This document shows, piece by piece, positions 44,517 to 57,500 of a stretch of 64,000 bases of DNA; position 1 is the stretch's first letter; each line of letters begins with the position of its first letter. Location of the stretch: contig NC_012878.2 of NCBI RefSeq assembly GCF_000003195.3, positions 58,094,629-58,158,628 on the forward strand, in the 5' to 3' direction. Source of the stretch: Sorghum bicolor. Lineage: Eukaryota > Streptophyta > Magnoliopsida > Poales > Poaceae. A program made the translations under genes and the position numbers. Below the pieces are notes generated by a model that did not search any database, was not told where the DNA came from, and saw only the letters and a list, made by a program, of their open reading frames with translations.

Positions 44517-44830
44517 TAGCTACTACCAAATATCTGCATTTGTTGGCCTACTCATGTCGTTTTAAAAAAAATCATTCGATGGTTATATGTGATCAGTGAT
44601 CACTAGGCAATTAGGACGTGAAACATGTGCTATGTATAGCAACGTCGTATGAAATCGTAGCTTTTGTTTTTTAGATTTTCGTGGTAGTGCCATATCAAAA
44701 TTCCTCTATGGTACGGAGAAATGTAACGAGCCGCATAGTTCGTTTGATATTCACCTCAGCCTATGTATATTAAAGTAGATTGTAATGAAAAGTTAGCCAG
44801 CCTTCACTTTTTAATCTCCTGAAACACTTA

Positions 44831-45068
44831 CTCCCTTCAATTAAAATCGTTTTAGACAAACTTTAAATCAAATATTGAAAATATAAATCGTGAATAACTT
44901 TTAAGTTATTGAGTTAAAAAATATGAAAACCATATGAATAAATTTGTCTTCAAAAATACTTTTATAAAAATATACGTATATTATTTTTTGATAGATATTT
45001 TTTTTAAAAAAAAGTAAAAGTTGTGCTTTGGAGATTAGCCAGTGTTTAAAATGACTTTATTTTTTAGT
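44831..45068. mobile_element. Stowaway-type MITE, second subfamily
   Basis: This 238-bp copy starts CTCCCTTCAATTAAAATCG and ends TTTTTTAGTATAGAGGGAG. TA is on both sides (44829-44830 and 45069-45070). The interior (aatcaaatattgaaaatataaatcgtgaataac) differs from the copies at 33996 and 44280. Confidence 0.85.
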
Positions 45069-46133
45069 ATAGAGGGAGTATATATTAGGATAGATACGAT
45101 TGCATCCAAACAAGGTTATATAAAAATAGGAAAGATAGGAGCTAGAATTCATGAGTCCATCCATTTCAAGACAGGTTCTAAGCGCAAAAACACCAAGAGC
45201 CTCACGTCTTACATGGTTTTTTATACCCAGCTAATACAACAACACAAAGCCTACACGATAAATAATAGGAGTAGGAGCCCATCCATTTCAGTAGTGGCGG
45301 AGGGTGAGCCAAATTATAAGGGAACAAATTTAAAAAAAATAGAGAGAAAATGAACAGTTCATCCAACCAAGATGCTGCTGCTTCTTGTTCTTGCCTTTGT
45401 TGTCCCAAATCACCTAACTGAAATACTGGAGGACCATCAAATGGATCTGCCCCTTCTTCTCCTTCTCCTTCCCCTTCCCCAGATTCATCTCTTTTTCTTT
45501 TGTAAAAGGAATGCAGATTTTTTATAAGCACCATTACTACCTAATTAAGAAATCATTTCTAGTCAATTTGATTGGATCTAGGCATCTAGCAAAATCATAT
45601 CAAACTTCCTGTAAAAATTACGAAAAGAAAGAGATTTGGGATTGTACGAACCTAGCCAGCAAGTTGCAGCGCGGAACTACCGAAGGCTCAAGGCTCCTAC
45701 ATTAATCAACGAGAAAGCAGCAGGCCGACGGAAGGCCCCTGTCAGTTGTCGCCGGCCGGGATCTCGCCGCTCGAGCGCCGCGTCCTAGAGGTGGAGTGTA
45801 GTGCCAGAGATGGGGAGATGCGAGTGGAGTACTGAGTATGCCGTGCGGCCGTAACGTCGAGTCGCGGCTCCGTGCCTCCATCCGTCTTCCTGCCTCCTAC
45901 GTGAGTGCCTAAATGGGCTGGTGGCTATTGCTACACTGCAGCCATCCTATATTCCTATTGGGCCTTAAGAAATTGTTTCGAGGAAAGGGGGGGCAGGAGC
46001 CCAGTTTCGCCTCTACTGGGCTCCGCCCGTGCATTTCAACAAGGAGTCTAAGTTCAAAAACAACAAGAGTCTCACACCTTATGCATCTTTATAACTAGCT
46101 GGATACAACAATACATGGATAGACACTCAGTAA
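45069..46133. other. Intergenic, with outlying pieces of the 47-51 kb repeat
   Basis: Phrases such as 'aaaacaccaagagcctcacgtcttacatgg' (45188) and 'aaaacaacaagagtctcacaccttatgcat' (46056) resemble parts of the array further right. At 45288 a GGCGGAGGGTGAGCC stretch resembles a hAT end without a partner. No gene is supported. Confidence 0.4.
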
Positions 46134-46371
46134 GGCCTCATTTGGATTCAATTTTTTTAGATTTGAACACTATAACACTTTCGTTTGTATTTGACAATTA
46201 TTATCCAGCCATAGATTAAGTATATTTATAAGATTCGTCTCGTAAATTATAGGCAAATTGTGCAATTAGTTATCTTTTATCTATATTTAATACTTTATGC
46301 ATGTGCCACAGGATTAAATGTGACGGAAAATTTTGAAAAGTTTTAGATTTTGGGTGGAACTAAACAAGGCC
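46134..46371. mobile_element. GGCCTTGTTTAG-family MITE, diverged left end
   Basis: It starts GGCCTCATTTGGATTC after TAA and ends GGAACTAAACAAGGCC, with the family core in inverse orientation. The right flank is AAA, so the target duplication is imperfect. Confidence 0.75.
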
Positions 46372-46551
46372 AAATAATATAACAAAAAAAAAATTGTTTC
46401 GCTCTTACCCTTATTACTTCGTCAGCCATCTCACATCACGCTTTCCTACCAATTAACTCATATCATGCTATCCTACCAGTATTTTGACTATCTCACATCA
46501 CACACCCCTACCAGCATTGTTCGTGACAATAGAAATATTGTTGCTTACTTA

Positions 46552-46796
46552 GGCCTTGTTTAGTTCACCCTAAAAAAACAAAAAGTTTTCAAGATTCCCC
46601 GTCATATCGAATCTTGTGTCATATGCATGAAACACTAAATATAGACGAAAACAAAAACTAATTGAACAGTTTACTTGTAAATCATGAGACAAATCTTTTG
46701 ATCCTAATTAGTCCATGATTGGACAATATTTGCCACAAACAAACGAAAAGTGCTACAATGCCAAAATCCAAAAGCTTTTCACAACTAAACAAGGCC
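46552..46796. mobile_element. GGCCTTGTTTAGTTC-family MITE
   Basis: This 245-bp copy has the termini GGCCTTGTTTAGTTCACC and CACAACTAAACAAGGCC. TTA is on both sides (46549-46551 and 46797-46799). Confidence 0.9.
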
Positions 46797-47330
46797 TTAG
46801 TAAGCCTTAATGGCAGAAGAAATAAAGGGAAAGACCAAGATGCCCAATAATCAAATATTGCAACCAATAATTAGTGAGCAAACAACCATACTTCTTTGAT
46901 TATATGTGAGCACTAACTATATTAGAACTATCTTAGAACACATGCTTTTTTACAGTAACATCGTGTATAAACATAACTTTTTTTGTTCCTTTCGTAGTAC
47001 CATATCAATTTGAAATGATAAAACATATGTATGGTCTATTATAATGAGCCTTGAGCAGGAGAGGTTCTAGTGGGTTTCAAAAGATTCTACACTAAGGAAA
47101 AAATAAAGATATGCATTAGAATTTGTCAACCATGCATTTCGTCGTGGATTTTGAGTGCAAAAACATCAAGAGACCTAAACTTCAGGCACTCAATAAATAA
47201 TAAAAATAGAAATTTGTTTCATGTTTACCCTTTTCCACCTAGAGCTAGATATCTCACATCATGATTTCTTGTCAGCATTCTAGTCATCTCATAACACGCA
47301 TTCCTATCGGTATTCCAGCCACGTCACACG
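46797..47330. other. Left flank of the solo LTR, array-like sequence
   Basis: Contains 'ctcacatcatgatttcttgtcagcattc' and similar phrases that resemble units of the array at 49750-51020. No gene is supported. Confidence 0.4.
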
Positions 47331-49267
47331 TGAAAGGTCCTAATATGGCTAGAGGGGGGGTGAATAGCCTATTTAAAAATTCTAAAAAACACTAGAGCAA
47401 GAGGTTAGTAAATAACAAAGCGAAGCTTTTTGCTCTAGCTCTAAAGGGGTGTTTGCAAGCCACCTACCCAACAATTTCTAGTTGCTATGATCACTATGCA
47501 CACAAGAACTAAGTCTCTACTTACACTAGAGAGCTACCTAAAGTTTCTATACAAGAAGTAAGCTACTCTAGTTTGCAAGAAAGTAAGAGAGAGTGTTTGA
47601 TCTTTATACCACCGCGTAGAGGGGATGAACCAATCACAATATTATGAAGTCCAATCACCGGGAGAAATCCAATCAACAAACACAATGGAGACACAAGATT
47701 TTTCTCCCGAGGTTCACGTGCTTGTCGGCACGCTACGTCCCCGTTGTGTCGACCAACACTTGGTGGTTCGGTGGCTAAGAGGTGTAGCACGAGCCTCGTC
47801 CTCACTAGGACACCACAAGAACCTACCCACAAGTGAGGTAGCTCAATGACACGAGAACTTTACTAGAGTTACCTTTCAGCTCTCCACCGGGAAAGGTACA
47901 AGACCCCTCACAATCACCAGGAAATGGCCACGAACAATCACCACTCGTGCCAATCCTCCTCCGCTGCTCCAAGCCGTCTAGGTGGCGGCAACCACCAAGA
48001 GTAACAAGAAAACCGCAGCTAGAACGATCCCCAAGTGCCACTAGATGCAATCACTCAAGCAAATGCACTTGGAATCACTCCCAAACTCACAAAGATGTAT
48101 AATCTATGAAGGAGATGAGTGGGAGGTGTTTGCTTAGGCTCACAAGGATGTTATGTATGCTAGAATACCAAGAGGGTGAGCCCCAAGCCGGCCAACAACT
48201 ATTTATAGACCCCTCAAACAAATAGAGCCGTTGGCTCTCTCACTGGGTCTAACTCGGGGTCACCGGACGCTCCTAAAGGGGCACCAGACGCTCAACACCA
48301 GCGTCCGGTGCTCCAGCGTCAGCCGCGTATCAGAGTCTAACGGTAACCTGCAGAGCACCGGACGCTGAGCAGGTTGGCACCGGACGCGTCCGGTGCACAC
48401 CGGACTCATGCGCAGAGAGTTCCGCAAACTCGCAGGGTCACCGGACGCAAGCTACCGGACGCACCCTGAGCGTCTGGTGCTCACCGGACCCATGCGCAGA
48501 GAGGGTCGCCAAACTGCCTGCACACCGGACGCTGAGCACCGGACTCTCTCCGGTGCGTCCGGTGCACTCTGCTGCACCCGACAGCACACCGGACGCTAAA
48601 GGCCAACGTCCGGTGCCTCAAAGGCCAGCGTCCGGTGAGTGTTTCTCTGCGAGGAACACTCCCGCGACTTCTCCAAATTTCCCACCGGCGCAATAGAAAA
48701 TATGCACTTCATTTTCTCGAAAAGCGCCGAATCCCGCCTCGCAAGCTCGGCGGGAGGGAGAGAGGAACCCATCCTCTCTCTACCCTTCAAACTCCACCTC
48801 CTTCTCAAAGTGTGCCAACACCACGAAGTGTGTACCAACAAGTGTGCACGTGTGTTAACATTTTCACAATCATTTTCTTTGAAGGAGTTAAGTTAGCTCA
48901 CTAGGTTCTAAATGCATGCACGTGAATAATGACACCTAGTGGCACTTGATAACCGCTTAGCCAAAGAATTCCCCTCTTTATAGTACGGCTATCTATCCTA
49001 AATGTGACCACACCCTCTATGGTGTCTTGATCACCGAAACCAAAACCCTAAGCAATACCTTTGCCTTGATCTCCATAGGGTTTTGTTTTTCTCTTTCTTC
49101 TTTTCCAAGTTGAGCACTTGATCATCTTGTGGTCATCACCATCATCACCATGATCATCACTTGCTCCATCACTTGGCATGTACCAACCTCATTAAGTCTA
49201 CACACACTTAGTATAGAGGTTAGTACTAGGGTTTCATCAATTATCCAAAACCAAACTAGGGCTTTCA
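47331..49267. mobile_element. Probable solo LTR (1.94 kb)
   Basis: The element opens TGAAAGGTCCTAATATGG and closes AACTAGGGCTTTCA, so it has TG...CA ends inside a short inverted repeat (TGAAAG/CTTTCA). It is flanked by ACACG on both sides (47326-47330 and 49268-49272). A 5-bp duplication with TG/CA ends is the signature of LTR-retrotransposon integration, and with no gag-pol the simplest reading is a solo LTR left by recombination. The phrase ggctagagggggggtgaatag near the left end is widespread in grass genomes. The strand is unknown. A large deletion derivative of another element type is the alternative. Confidence 0.7.
48261..48637. repeat. Cluster of CACCGGACGC / GCGTCCGGTG repeats inside the LTR
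   Basis: At least fifteen copies of a roughly 10-base unit lie in both orientations (caccggacgc, gcgtccggtg), including the palindrome ccggacgcgtccgg at about 48380. Spacing is irregular. The cluster is CpG-rich and could form several alternative hairpins. Confidence 0.9.
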
Positions 49268-49749
49268 ACACGCCACGTCTTCTCGCTAGCGTTCTAACCA
49301 TCTTAAGTCATGCCTTCCAACCATCATTATTATGATCACTAGCCACACACGATCCCAACCATCTCACATCACACCTTCCAATGAGCATTGTCCATGATCA
49401 CTAACTATATCGACCATCTTAAACTAGATGCTTCTCGTAACAACATCATATGAAAACAAGCCTTCTATTTTTTATTTTCCCTAGATAGCGTCATATCTAA
49501 TACCCATTGAAGTAATATTCCACTCTAATATGCCACGAAGGAAAAAGGATAGTTGTTTTCAAAAGGTCTTAGAACAACTAGGGAACGAAAGGTAGGAGTT
49601 AGAATTTGCAAGTCTTCTCATTCTGACCTGGGTCTTGAATGCAAGAATATCTAAAGTATCCTATCTTACACGGCTTTACACCGCGTTACATGGCTTTATA
49701 CTGCTTTACATAACTTTATACCTAGTTGGATACGCCTACGAAAGGCTCG

Positions 49750-51020
49750 CATAATAGACACAACAAATAAGAGAACCAAATTAAAATATCGTTTCACTCG
49801 CCCTTCCACCTAAAGCCAGCTATTGCACATCACGTGTTCTTACCTACATTCGACACATCACACATTGTATCTTTTTGCCTGCACGCTATGCCTTCTACCA
49901 GCATCGTTCGCGACACGGGAAAGGTTACTGCTTATCTGTACTCAGACAAATACCGTGTGCTGACCGAAAACTCAGTTTACATGACTTTATGCCTTGCTGG
50001 ATACACCCACGTAAGGCCCGCGTGATAGACACAAACATATAAGAGAACCAAAAGACCGTTTCACTCACCCTTCCACCTAAAGCCAACCATCACATGTCAC
50101 ATGTTCTTACCCGCATTTGAGACATCACACGTCATGCCTTCTCGTCTGCACGTCACGTATTCTACCAACATCGTTCACGACACCAGAAAGGTTACTACTT
50201 ATTTGTACTCGATCAAATACTGTGTGTCAAACAAGAACCCTGTTTACATGACTTTTTACCTTGCTAGATACACCCACACAAGGCCCACGTGATAGACGCA
50301 AACATATAAGAGAACCAAAAGACAGTTTCAATTGCCCTTCCATCTAAAGCTAACCATCACATGTCACGTGTTCTTGCCCATATTCGAGACATCACACACC
50401 ACACCTTCTTGCCTGCATGTCACACCTACAAACACCATTGACGACACCGGAAAGGTTACTGCTTATCTGTACTTGGGCAAATACTCTTTGTCCGAAAATC
50501 TGGTTTACATGACTTTATACCTTGCTCGATATACCCACGGAAGGCCCGCGTGATAGACAGAAACAGATAAGAGAACCAAAAGACCGTTTCACTCATCCTT
50601 CCACCTAAAGCCAACCATAGCACGTCACGCGTTCCTACCCGCATTCGAGACATCACACATCACACCTTCCGACCTGCACGTAATGCCTTCTATACCAACA
50701 TCGTCCATGGCACCGAAAAAGTTACTGCTTATCTTACGCGATGTGCCGACAAAAAACCAAGTTTACATAGCTTTATCTTTGCTAGATACACCCATGCAAG
50801 ATCCATGTGATAGACACAAAACAAATAAGATAACCAAAAAACCGTTTCACTTGTCCTTCCACCAAAAGCCAACCATCCTATATCACGTGTCCTTACCCGC
50901 ATTCGAGACATCATACATCATGCCTTCCTATCTGCATGTCTTGTCTTTCTACCAACATCGATCACGACACTGGAAAGATTACTGCTTATCTGTACTCAGG
51001 CAAATACTGAGTGCCGACCG
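49750..51020. repeat. Tandem array of about 262-bp units, five copies
   Basis: The phrase aagagaaccaaaagaccg (with variants) starts at 49769, 50041, 50308, 50569 and 50826, giving periods of 272, 267, 261 and 257 bp. Each unit also repeats ccttccacctaaagccaacc, gttcttacccgcattcgagaca, gaaaggttactgcttatctgtactc and ggcccgcgtgatagacac in order. Pieces of the unit occur on both sides of the solo LTR (46430-47330 and 49268-49740), so the array was probably longer and was split. I do not recognise it as a known centromeric or rDNA repeat. Confidence 0.88.
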
Positions 51021-51560
51021 CAAACTAGGTTAACGCGTACTTAAAAGACTGCAACCAAGAATTGAGAGAGAGAGAGAGAGGAAACAATCAGGACTCCTTT
51101 GATAAACGGCACCCGTCTGTCAGCGTCTGGTGAAACGCGGCGGAGGAGAGATCCCGGGTGCAGGAAGCATTAAGCTCTTAGGATTCGGGAGCCGCAAGCT
51201 CGCAACACAACCCTACGGGCTACGGCGTCCGACAGACGGAAGGGGGGAAAGGGCAGGGCAGGCCGCTCTTCCTCTTTTTTTTTTTTTTTTTTTTTGCAGC
51301 TCAAGGAAAGGAAACCAGCAGCCCCCCGTTCCCGTTTATTAGCTGAGCTCGTACACGGGCCGGCCCTCTCTCGGTGCGTGCGTGGCTGCTGCGGCAATAC
51401 ACGGTGCGTGTGGGGGAGCAAGGCGGCGGCGACGAGGGTTTTGCTGCTCCGCACACCGCGCGCAGCGGCGACGCGACCGCAGCTCGTCGCCGCCCCGGAT
51501 CGAGGAGGCGGCGGAGGCGCCTGTGGTGGCTGCGGCGGCGGGACCGTGAGCGGGAGCGCC
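51021..51560. other. Promoter and leader of the GIP1-like gene
   Basis: A (GA)n tract (51063-51080) and a long T-run followed by GCAG (51276-51299) precede a CpG-rich leader. The T-run plus GCAG could be the acceptor of a 5'-UTR intron, but the donor is not evident. Confidence 0.4.
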
Positions 51561-54456
51561 ATGAGGGGCGGCGGCCGTGGCGGCGGCGGGAGGCAGCCCT
51601 CCTACGCGGCGCCGGACGGGTCGGATGCGGCGGCGATTCCGGCCGCCTCCAGGAAGATGGTGCAGAGCCTCAAAGGGATCCTGGCCGACCGCTCGGAGGG
51701 CGAGATCTACGCCACGCTCTGCGACTGCGGCATGGACCCCGACATAGCCGTCGAGAGGCTCATCTCCCAGGGTACATACTCTCTCGCTCTCCCCCCCCCC
51801 CCCCACCCCTCGCTCTAGCTCTGTCCTCGCGGGCTCCAATTGTTTAGCGTGAACGTTGTCGTGCGATGCTCGTCAGCGCTAGGGTTTGATTTTTTTTTTC
51901 TTCGCGCGGTGATTTGGCGCCGCGCAGATACGCGCGGTTAACCCCCTATTTTGGACTGTTGCTGTTGAATTGCTTGCCAATCTGGTCTGATTCTGCGGAT
52001 GCTGTACGCTGCGACTTGTATTTGCTTGCCAGTTTAGGTTCAACGTGACTGTGAAGCATGCTGGGAAGTTTTAATTTGTCGTGCCTTCAGATGTGAGAAG
52101 ACACTTCTTTATTTTTGTCAACGAGCAATCCTTTTTTGCATTTATGGATGTGTCTTTTGCAACAGATTGTGCCACCGCATGGTGTAATAATAGGAGGGGG
52201 AAGGTATCTGTGTGTGTGTGTGTGGGTGTTGGGGGGTTCAGTTTACTAGTAGTACATGTAAATCCTGATTCATACTCCATTGTAAGGTCATGATACCTTG
52301 CCATATATAGGATATCATGTAAAAGATAACTATTATGCCTACCGTTAACATGCCTTTTATCTTAAGCAATAGGATGTGTTTAAGCTCACTCATGTATTGC
52401 CTACCTTTTCTTGGTATGGAGTTTGCTATAACTTGGCATAGGCACACATTATCTATTTTGTTGTAAATTGATATGTACCAAGTACCTATATTTGTTGGAA
52501 AGTAGAATTTTCAGTATGGAGATGCTTGGGTGCCAGTTACTTAAGGTTGCTTCAAGTTATGAAAGCCTTCCATTAGTCCTGCTCATTTGTTTTTTTTGTG
52601 ATCTGTCCTATTCTAAATGCACCATCTAATCCTTACTTAGCCATCTGATCTTTTCTCTGCTGGAAATAAATCACTACATTTATGACTGGCGTGCGCGCGC
52701 GGCCGCGCGCGCGTGTGCATGCGTGTGTGCGTGTGCGTGTGTGTGTGTGTGTGGTGTGTGTGGACCACGACTGGGAGCAGTAAGCAGCAGCGACTAAGTT
52801 GGGATAGGGTCTGTGTTTGGCGGTGGCCAGAGGCCGCGAAGCAGGCGAGGCGACGGTGGGAGCACCAGGGTAGGCGACGTGGGGCAGTGGGGGTAGGAGG
52901 CGGGGAGGGGGGGTGGTGCAGGCCAACAAGAGGACTGGCCTCTGGTGTGCACGATGTTATAGCGCGAAGGACAGCGACACGTGGGACCATTAGTGGTTCT
53001 ACAGGGCCCTACGTGTAAGTGTCTCTGCGCCGTCGGGTTTGGATCCGTGGGCCGACACGCCATCTGGTGCGACCCTGTGTTTTTTGTGCCCTGCGTCTGC
53101 TATTGGGCCCTTAGAGGGAGTGAGTAATTGGGCTGCACATGTAAATAAGGCCCATTGCTAGTCTTTGCCTGTTTTCTTTCAACGTTTATTTCTTTTGAAA
53201 TACTTCATCCATTTCAAATTTAAACGTTGTGGCTTTTTGAGATATACGTTATAGATAGATCTACATTATGTCTATATACATAGTAATGTTGGATATCATG
53301 TAAACAGATAACTATTGTGCCTACCATAAACATACCTTTTACCTTCAGCAATTGGATGTGTTTAAGCTCACTCATGTATTGCCTACCCTTTTCTTGGTAT
53401 GGAGTTTGCTATCTATTTATAACTTGGCATAGGCACATTACCTATTTTGTTTTAAATTGATATGTACCAAGTACTGCATATTTGTTGGAAAGTAGAATTT
53501 TCAGTAGTTTCAGTGTGGAGATGCTTGGGTGCCAGTTACCTAAGACTGCTTCAAGTTATGAAAGCCTTCCATTAGTCGTGCTCATTTGTTTTTTTTTTGT
53601 GATCTGTCCTATTCTAAATGCACCATCTAATCCTTACTTAGCCATCTGATATTCTCTCTGCTGGAAATAAATCACTACATTTATGACTGGTGTGTGTGCG
53701 TGTGGGTGTCTCTGTGTGTGTGTGTGGGTGGGGGACCACGACTGGGAGGAGTAAGCAGCAGCGACTAGGTTGGGATAGAGTCTGTGTTCGGTGGTGGCTG
53801 GAGACCGCGAAGCAGGCGGTGCGGCGGCGGGAGGAGCAGGGCAGGGCGCGGCCAGGCGACCGCTCAGGCGACGTGGGGCGGTGGGGGTAGGAGGCGAGGG
53901 GGCCAGGTCGATGAGAGGACTGGCCTTTGGTGTGCAAGATGTTATAGCGCGAAGGATACCGACACGTGGGACCATTAGTGGTTCTACAAGGCCCTATGCG
54001 TAAGTGTCTCTGTGCTGTCGGGTTTGGAACCGTGGGCCGACGCGCCAACGGTGTACCGTGCCCCGTGTTTTTTCTGTGTCCCGCGTCTGTTAGTGGGCTT
54101 TTAGAGGGAGCGAGTAATTGGGCTGCACATGTAAATAAGGCCCATTGCTAGTCTTTGCCCGTTTTCTTTCAGCGTTTATTTCTTTTGAATTGCTTCATCC
54201 ATTCGAAATTAAGACGTTGTGGCTTTTCGAGATATATGCTATACACTTAGATTCACATTATGTCTATATACATAGTAAAGTACGTATCTAGCAAGCCAAC
54301 ATGTCTTATAATTCGAAACGGAGACATTGGTCCTTTTTTCTATATCTATATCAATATCTAAATCTATATATACTGAATAGCAATGAGCCAAAATTTCTTC
54401 CTTATTTTTCTAGACCGGCTCTCTCCTAGATAACTCCATGAATGTGGAAACTATCT

Positions 54457-54517
<61 letters not shown>

Positions 54518-57500
54518 TGTGTGTGTGTGTTGGGGGGGGGATTGCTTATGATTAATCTAACTCTTTTTTTCATTCATGTCTATCCAGATACTTTTCATGA
54601 AGTGAGAAGAAAGCGGGATAAGAAAAAGGAGGTTAGTAGATGCATGAATTCCTTATATCCCCAGCTTTTCTATGGTTCATCGTTTGCATTTCGCCCTTTG
54701 ATTTTTGTTTGAGAGTTTCCTTTTCACTGCAATGTGAGTATAGGTTCATTGATTATGCAAACTTGCATTGATTGTAGGTTCACCATTTGCTTTTCCATCC
54801 TTTGTTTTTTTGTGAGATTTTCCTTTTCACTGCAATGTGAGTTTAAGGTCATTGATTGTGCAATCTTGCACTGAATAGGAGACTTAGGTTCCTCCCATGT
54901 TATGGACTGGTTGATATGTCGTGTATAGTGCCATTTGCTTGATGAAGAATCAGCATACTACTATTAACTGATCAGTTATTAGCTTAGCAGTAGCTTTCCA
55001 TTGTACCTGCTTTGCAATAGATTCATGCATTTATATGCCTTCTTTAGGTACTATGTTATTACACTCAAAGACCCTTTTCTGTGATTTTTAGTGCATCTTG
55101 GCATTTTGATCTGAGTCAACCCATGTCTCCAGGTTGTCTAGTATTCCCCTGACAAAATCTCTCTCATCTGTAGACTAAAGTTAATCAGGATACAAGGCCT
55201 CGACCATTCCAGAAATCTATATATCGAGGATATAAGGCTGGTTCAGATCGAAGTGGACGAGGTAATATTCTGCATTTTGTAGTTTCGTGTTATAACAATG
55301 TATGGTTTGCAGTTTTGTCAGTCTAACTGGTGCACTCATTTTGTTCTTTCCTCTTCATGTCTGCAGACTCAGGCGGTTTCAAAGGCCCTGTCAAGAAGGA
55401 GCCAGAGTTACATGCTCCACTAAACTCATCAGCCTTGGATGTCAAGACAAGTGACACTACAGAAACATTTTCTGCTACTGGGTATGGGCTACTTATTGGT
55501 TCCATATAGGATTCTTAGCTATATGTTGATTGTTTTGTACTTATTGGTTCCATATAGGATTCTTAGCTATATGTTGATTATTTTGTTTTGTTAATGTTTG
55601 TTGTTTTCATCGTTTCAAGTCAATTTCTTCTCCATATCTCACTGTTGCCCTTTTCTTTATTTGTTTCTCTCTTTCTTGTGATTTGTAACTCGTTTTGGGT
55701 TTCATAGCTAGTTTACCCAACTTACTCCAGACTGGTATTGTAGTTGTTGAACTGTTGCATTAGTTTTAGTTATTCCCTTGACTTATTTATTGTTTTTGCA
55801 TCATTTGTTGTCCATTTGTCTATTTGATAACTGAAGTACAACAGAATCGAAATATACATTTTGGCTGGGACCTTTGATCTTAATGGCTATAGTCCACTTC
55901 TAGTGTTCTCTTCACAAAACACATGTTCAAAGGTGGATAACACAGATCATATAAGTCAAATATAGGTCCTACAGAATAGAGTGGAGTAGTTTTTGACAAA
56001 CCAGAATGTCATTGTTGTTTTTTTTCACTTGTCATCCTATAATGCGTGCAACTGAAGCCTTTTTTTTTTCTGTCACACGAAAATTGTAGTAGTAGCTTCA
56101 TCACTAAATGTAGGTTAAGTGTCATTATATTTTTGTTATTATATTTCACTAACATAATTCTAGAGAAAGGAATGGTAGAAAATGTTTATTTGATATCGTT
56201 ATGATGTCCTTCTCTACAAGTAACTTGTTACGGCATTGAAGGACCTGATACTTTGTAGCCTGAATATTATGAAGAGATCATCATTGCAGTCTCAGAGTTT
56301 CATTACTTTGTTTTCTTCATTTTTGCATCATCTGTTCTGTATTCTTAACTGTTTATATTATTCAGCATCCATTTTCCAGGGCAATCTGGCAGTGTCTTTA
56401 AATTTTGGCAATGTATAGCTTCACCCATGGAAATTAAACGTGTTCACCTTTTCTGGTAATTTGTAAATGTAGCTTCAAGACTTCCTTGGCAGGCTTCCTA
56501 ATTCTTTTAGGCTTATTATGTTTGCAGCAATGTTGCCCAGGCTGATGCTAAGAACACTACTTCTCAGCCTCCATCTCAAGTGCAGCATGGTTGGGGTGGT
56601 ATTCCAGGTCGCCCTTCCATGGCTGAAATAGTGAAGATGGGCAGGCCTCAAGCTAAGGTTGGGAGCAGATCTATTGCAAGTAGCACTGCCATGCCAGCCA
56701 TTGGTGATTCAGCCATTTCAAATATACCAAATCTTGCGCCCAATGAATACAACAGAACTGTTTTTGCATCAGAAGTAGGCCATGGCGCAGCAGATATATT
56801 GCCAAATGGTGCTGTTGAGGTGCACTCTGTACCTAAAGATGCTTCCTCACTTGATATGTTACCTTCAGCAGAGGGAACAGATGTTGAAGCCCCTTCCATG
56901 AGTGCTAACGCACAAGGTTCATCAACGCCAGATGCCAATGAAGATGACATTGAAAAAGACGCAAATTTGGAAGAGGGCAATACAGAAAGCTTGACAACTC
57001 AGGGACAAGTTTCTGCTTCTGGTAAAGATACACAATCAGAATATACTGAAGTTGTCAGTCATCTGGATGAAGGCTCGATAGAGAAAACAGATGACTTTCA
57101 GCTCAATGGCCTTTCATTTGAGCACAACCAAAGTAAGTCAAAATGAGCATTGTTTGTCTTACCTGCATTTCTGCATGTTGTTATTCAGCTTATATGATTC
57201 TGATACCTACTTACTAAGTAAATTAAGTTGTAAGTGCTTTATTTTATTTATTATGTGGATTTTTTTTGTTTCCTATGTGGTCACTACATATTCACACCTC
57301 TATGTGGCTATCACACATTCACACCCCTACGTGGCAATCACACATTCACATTACACCCCTATGTGGCTATCACACATTCACATTACACCCCTATGTGGCT
57401 ATCACACATTCACATTACACCCCTATGTGGCCACCCTTTTACTACTTTACCTGTTACATATTGTGCCCCTTTTTTAGGCCTTGTTTAGTTCCCAAAAAAA

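Noticed and set aside
45202..45534. A 110-codon minus-strand frame with a Glu/Gly-rich stretch
   Set aside because: Lies in repeat-derived sequence and is built on a GAAGGAGAAG-type simple repeat; no domain.
47331..49267. CACTA or Helitron interpretation of the 1.94-kb element
   Set aside because: The ends are TG...CA with a 5-bp duplication. CACTA would show CACT(A/G) ends with 3 bp, and a Helitron would show TC...CTRR with no duplication.
57296..57433. Regularly spaced repeats that could suggest a CRISPR array
   Set aside because: The units are contiguous 32-bp repeats without unique spacers, inside an intron of a plant gene.
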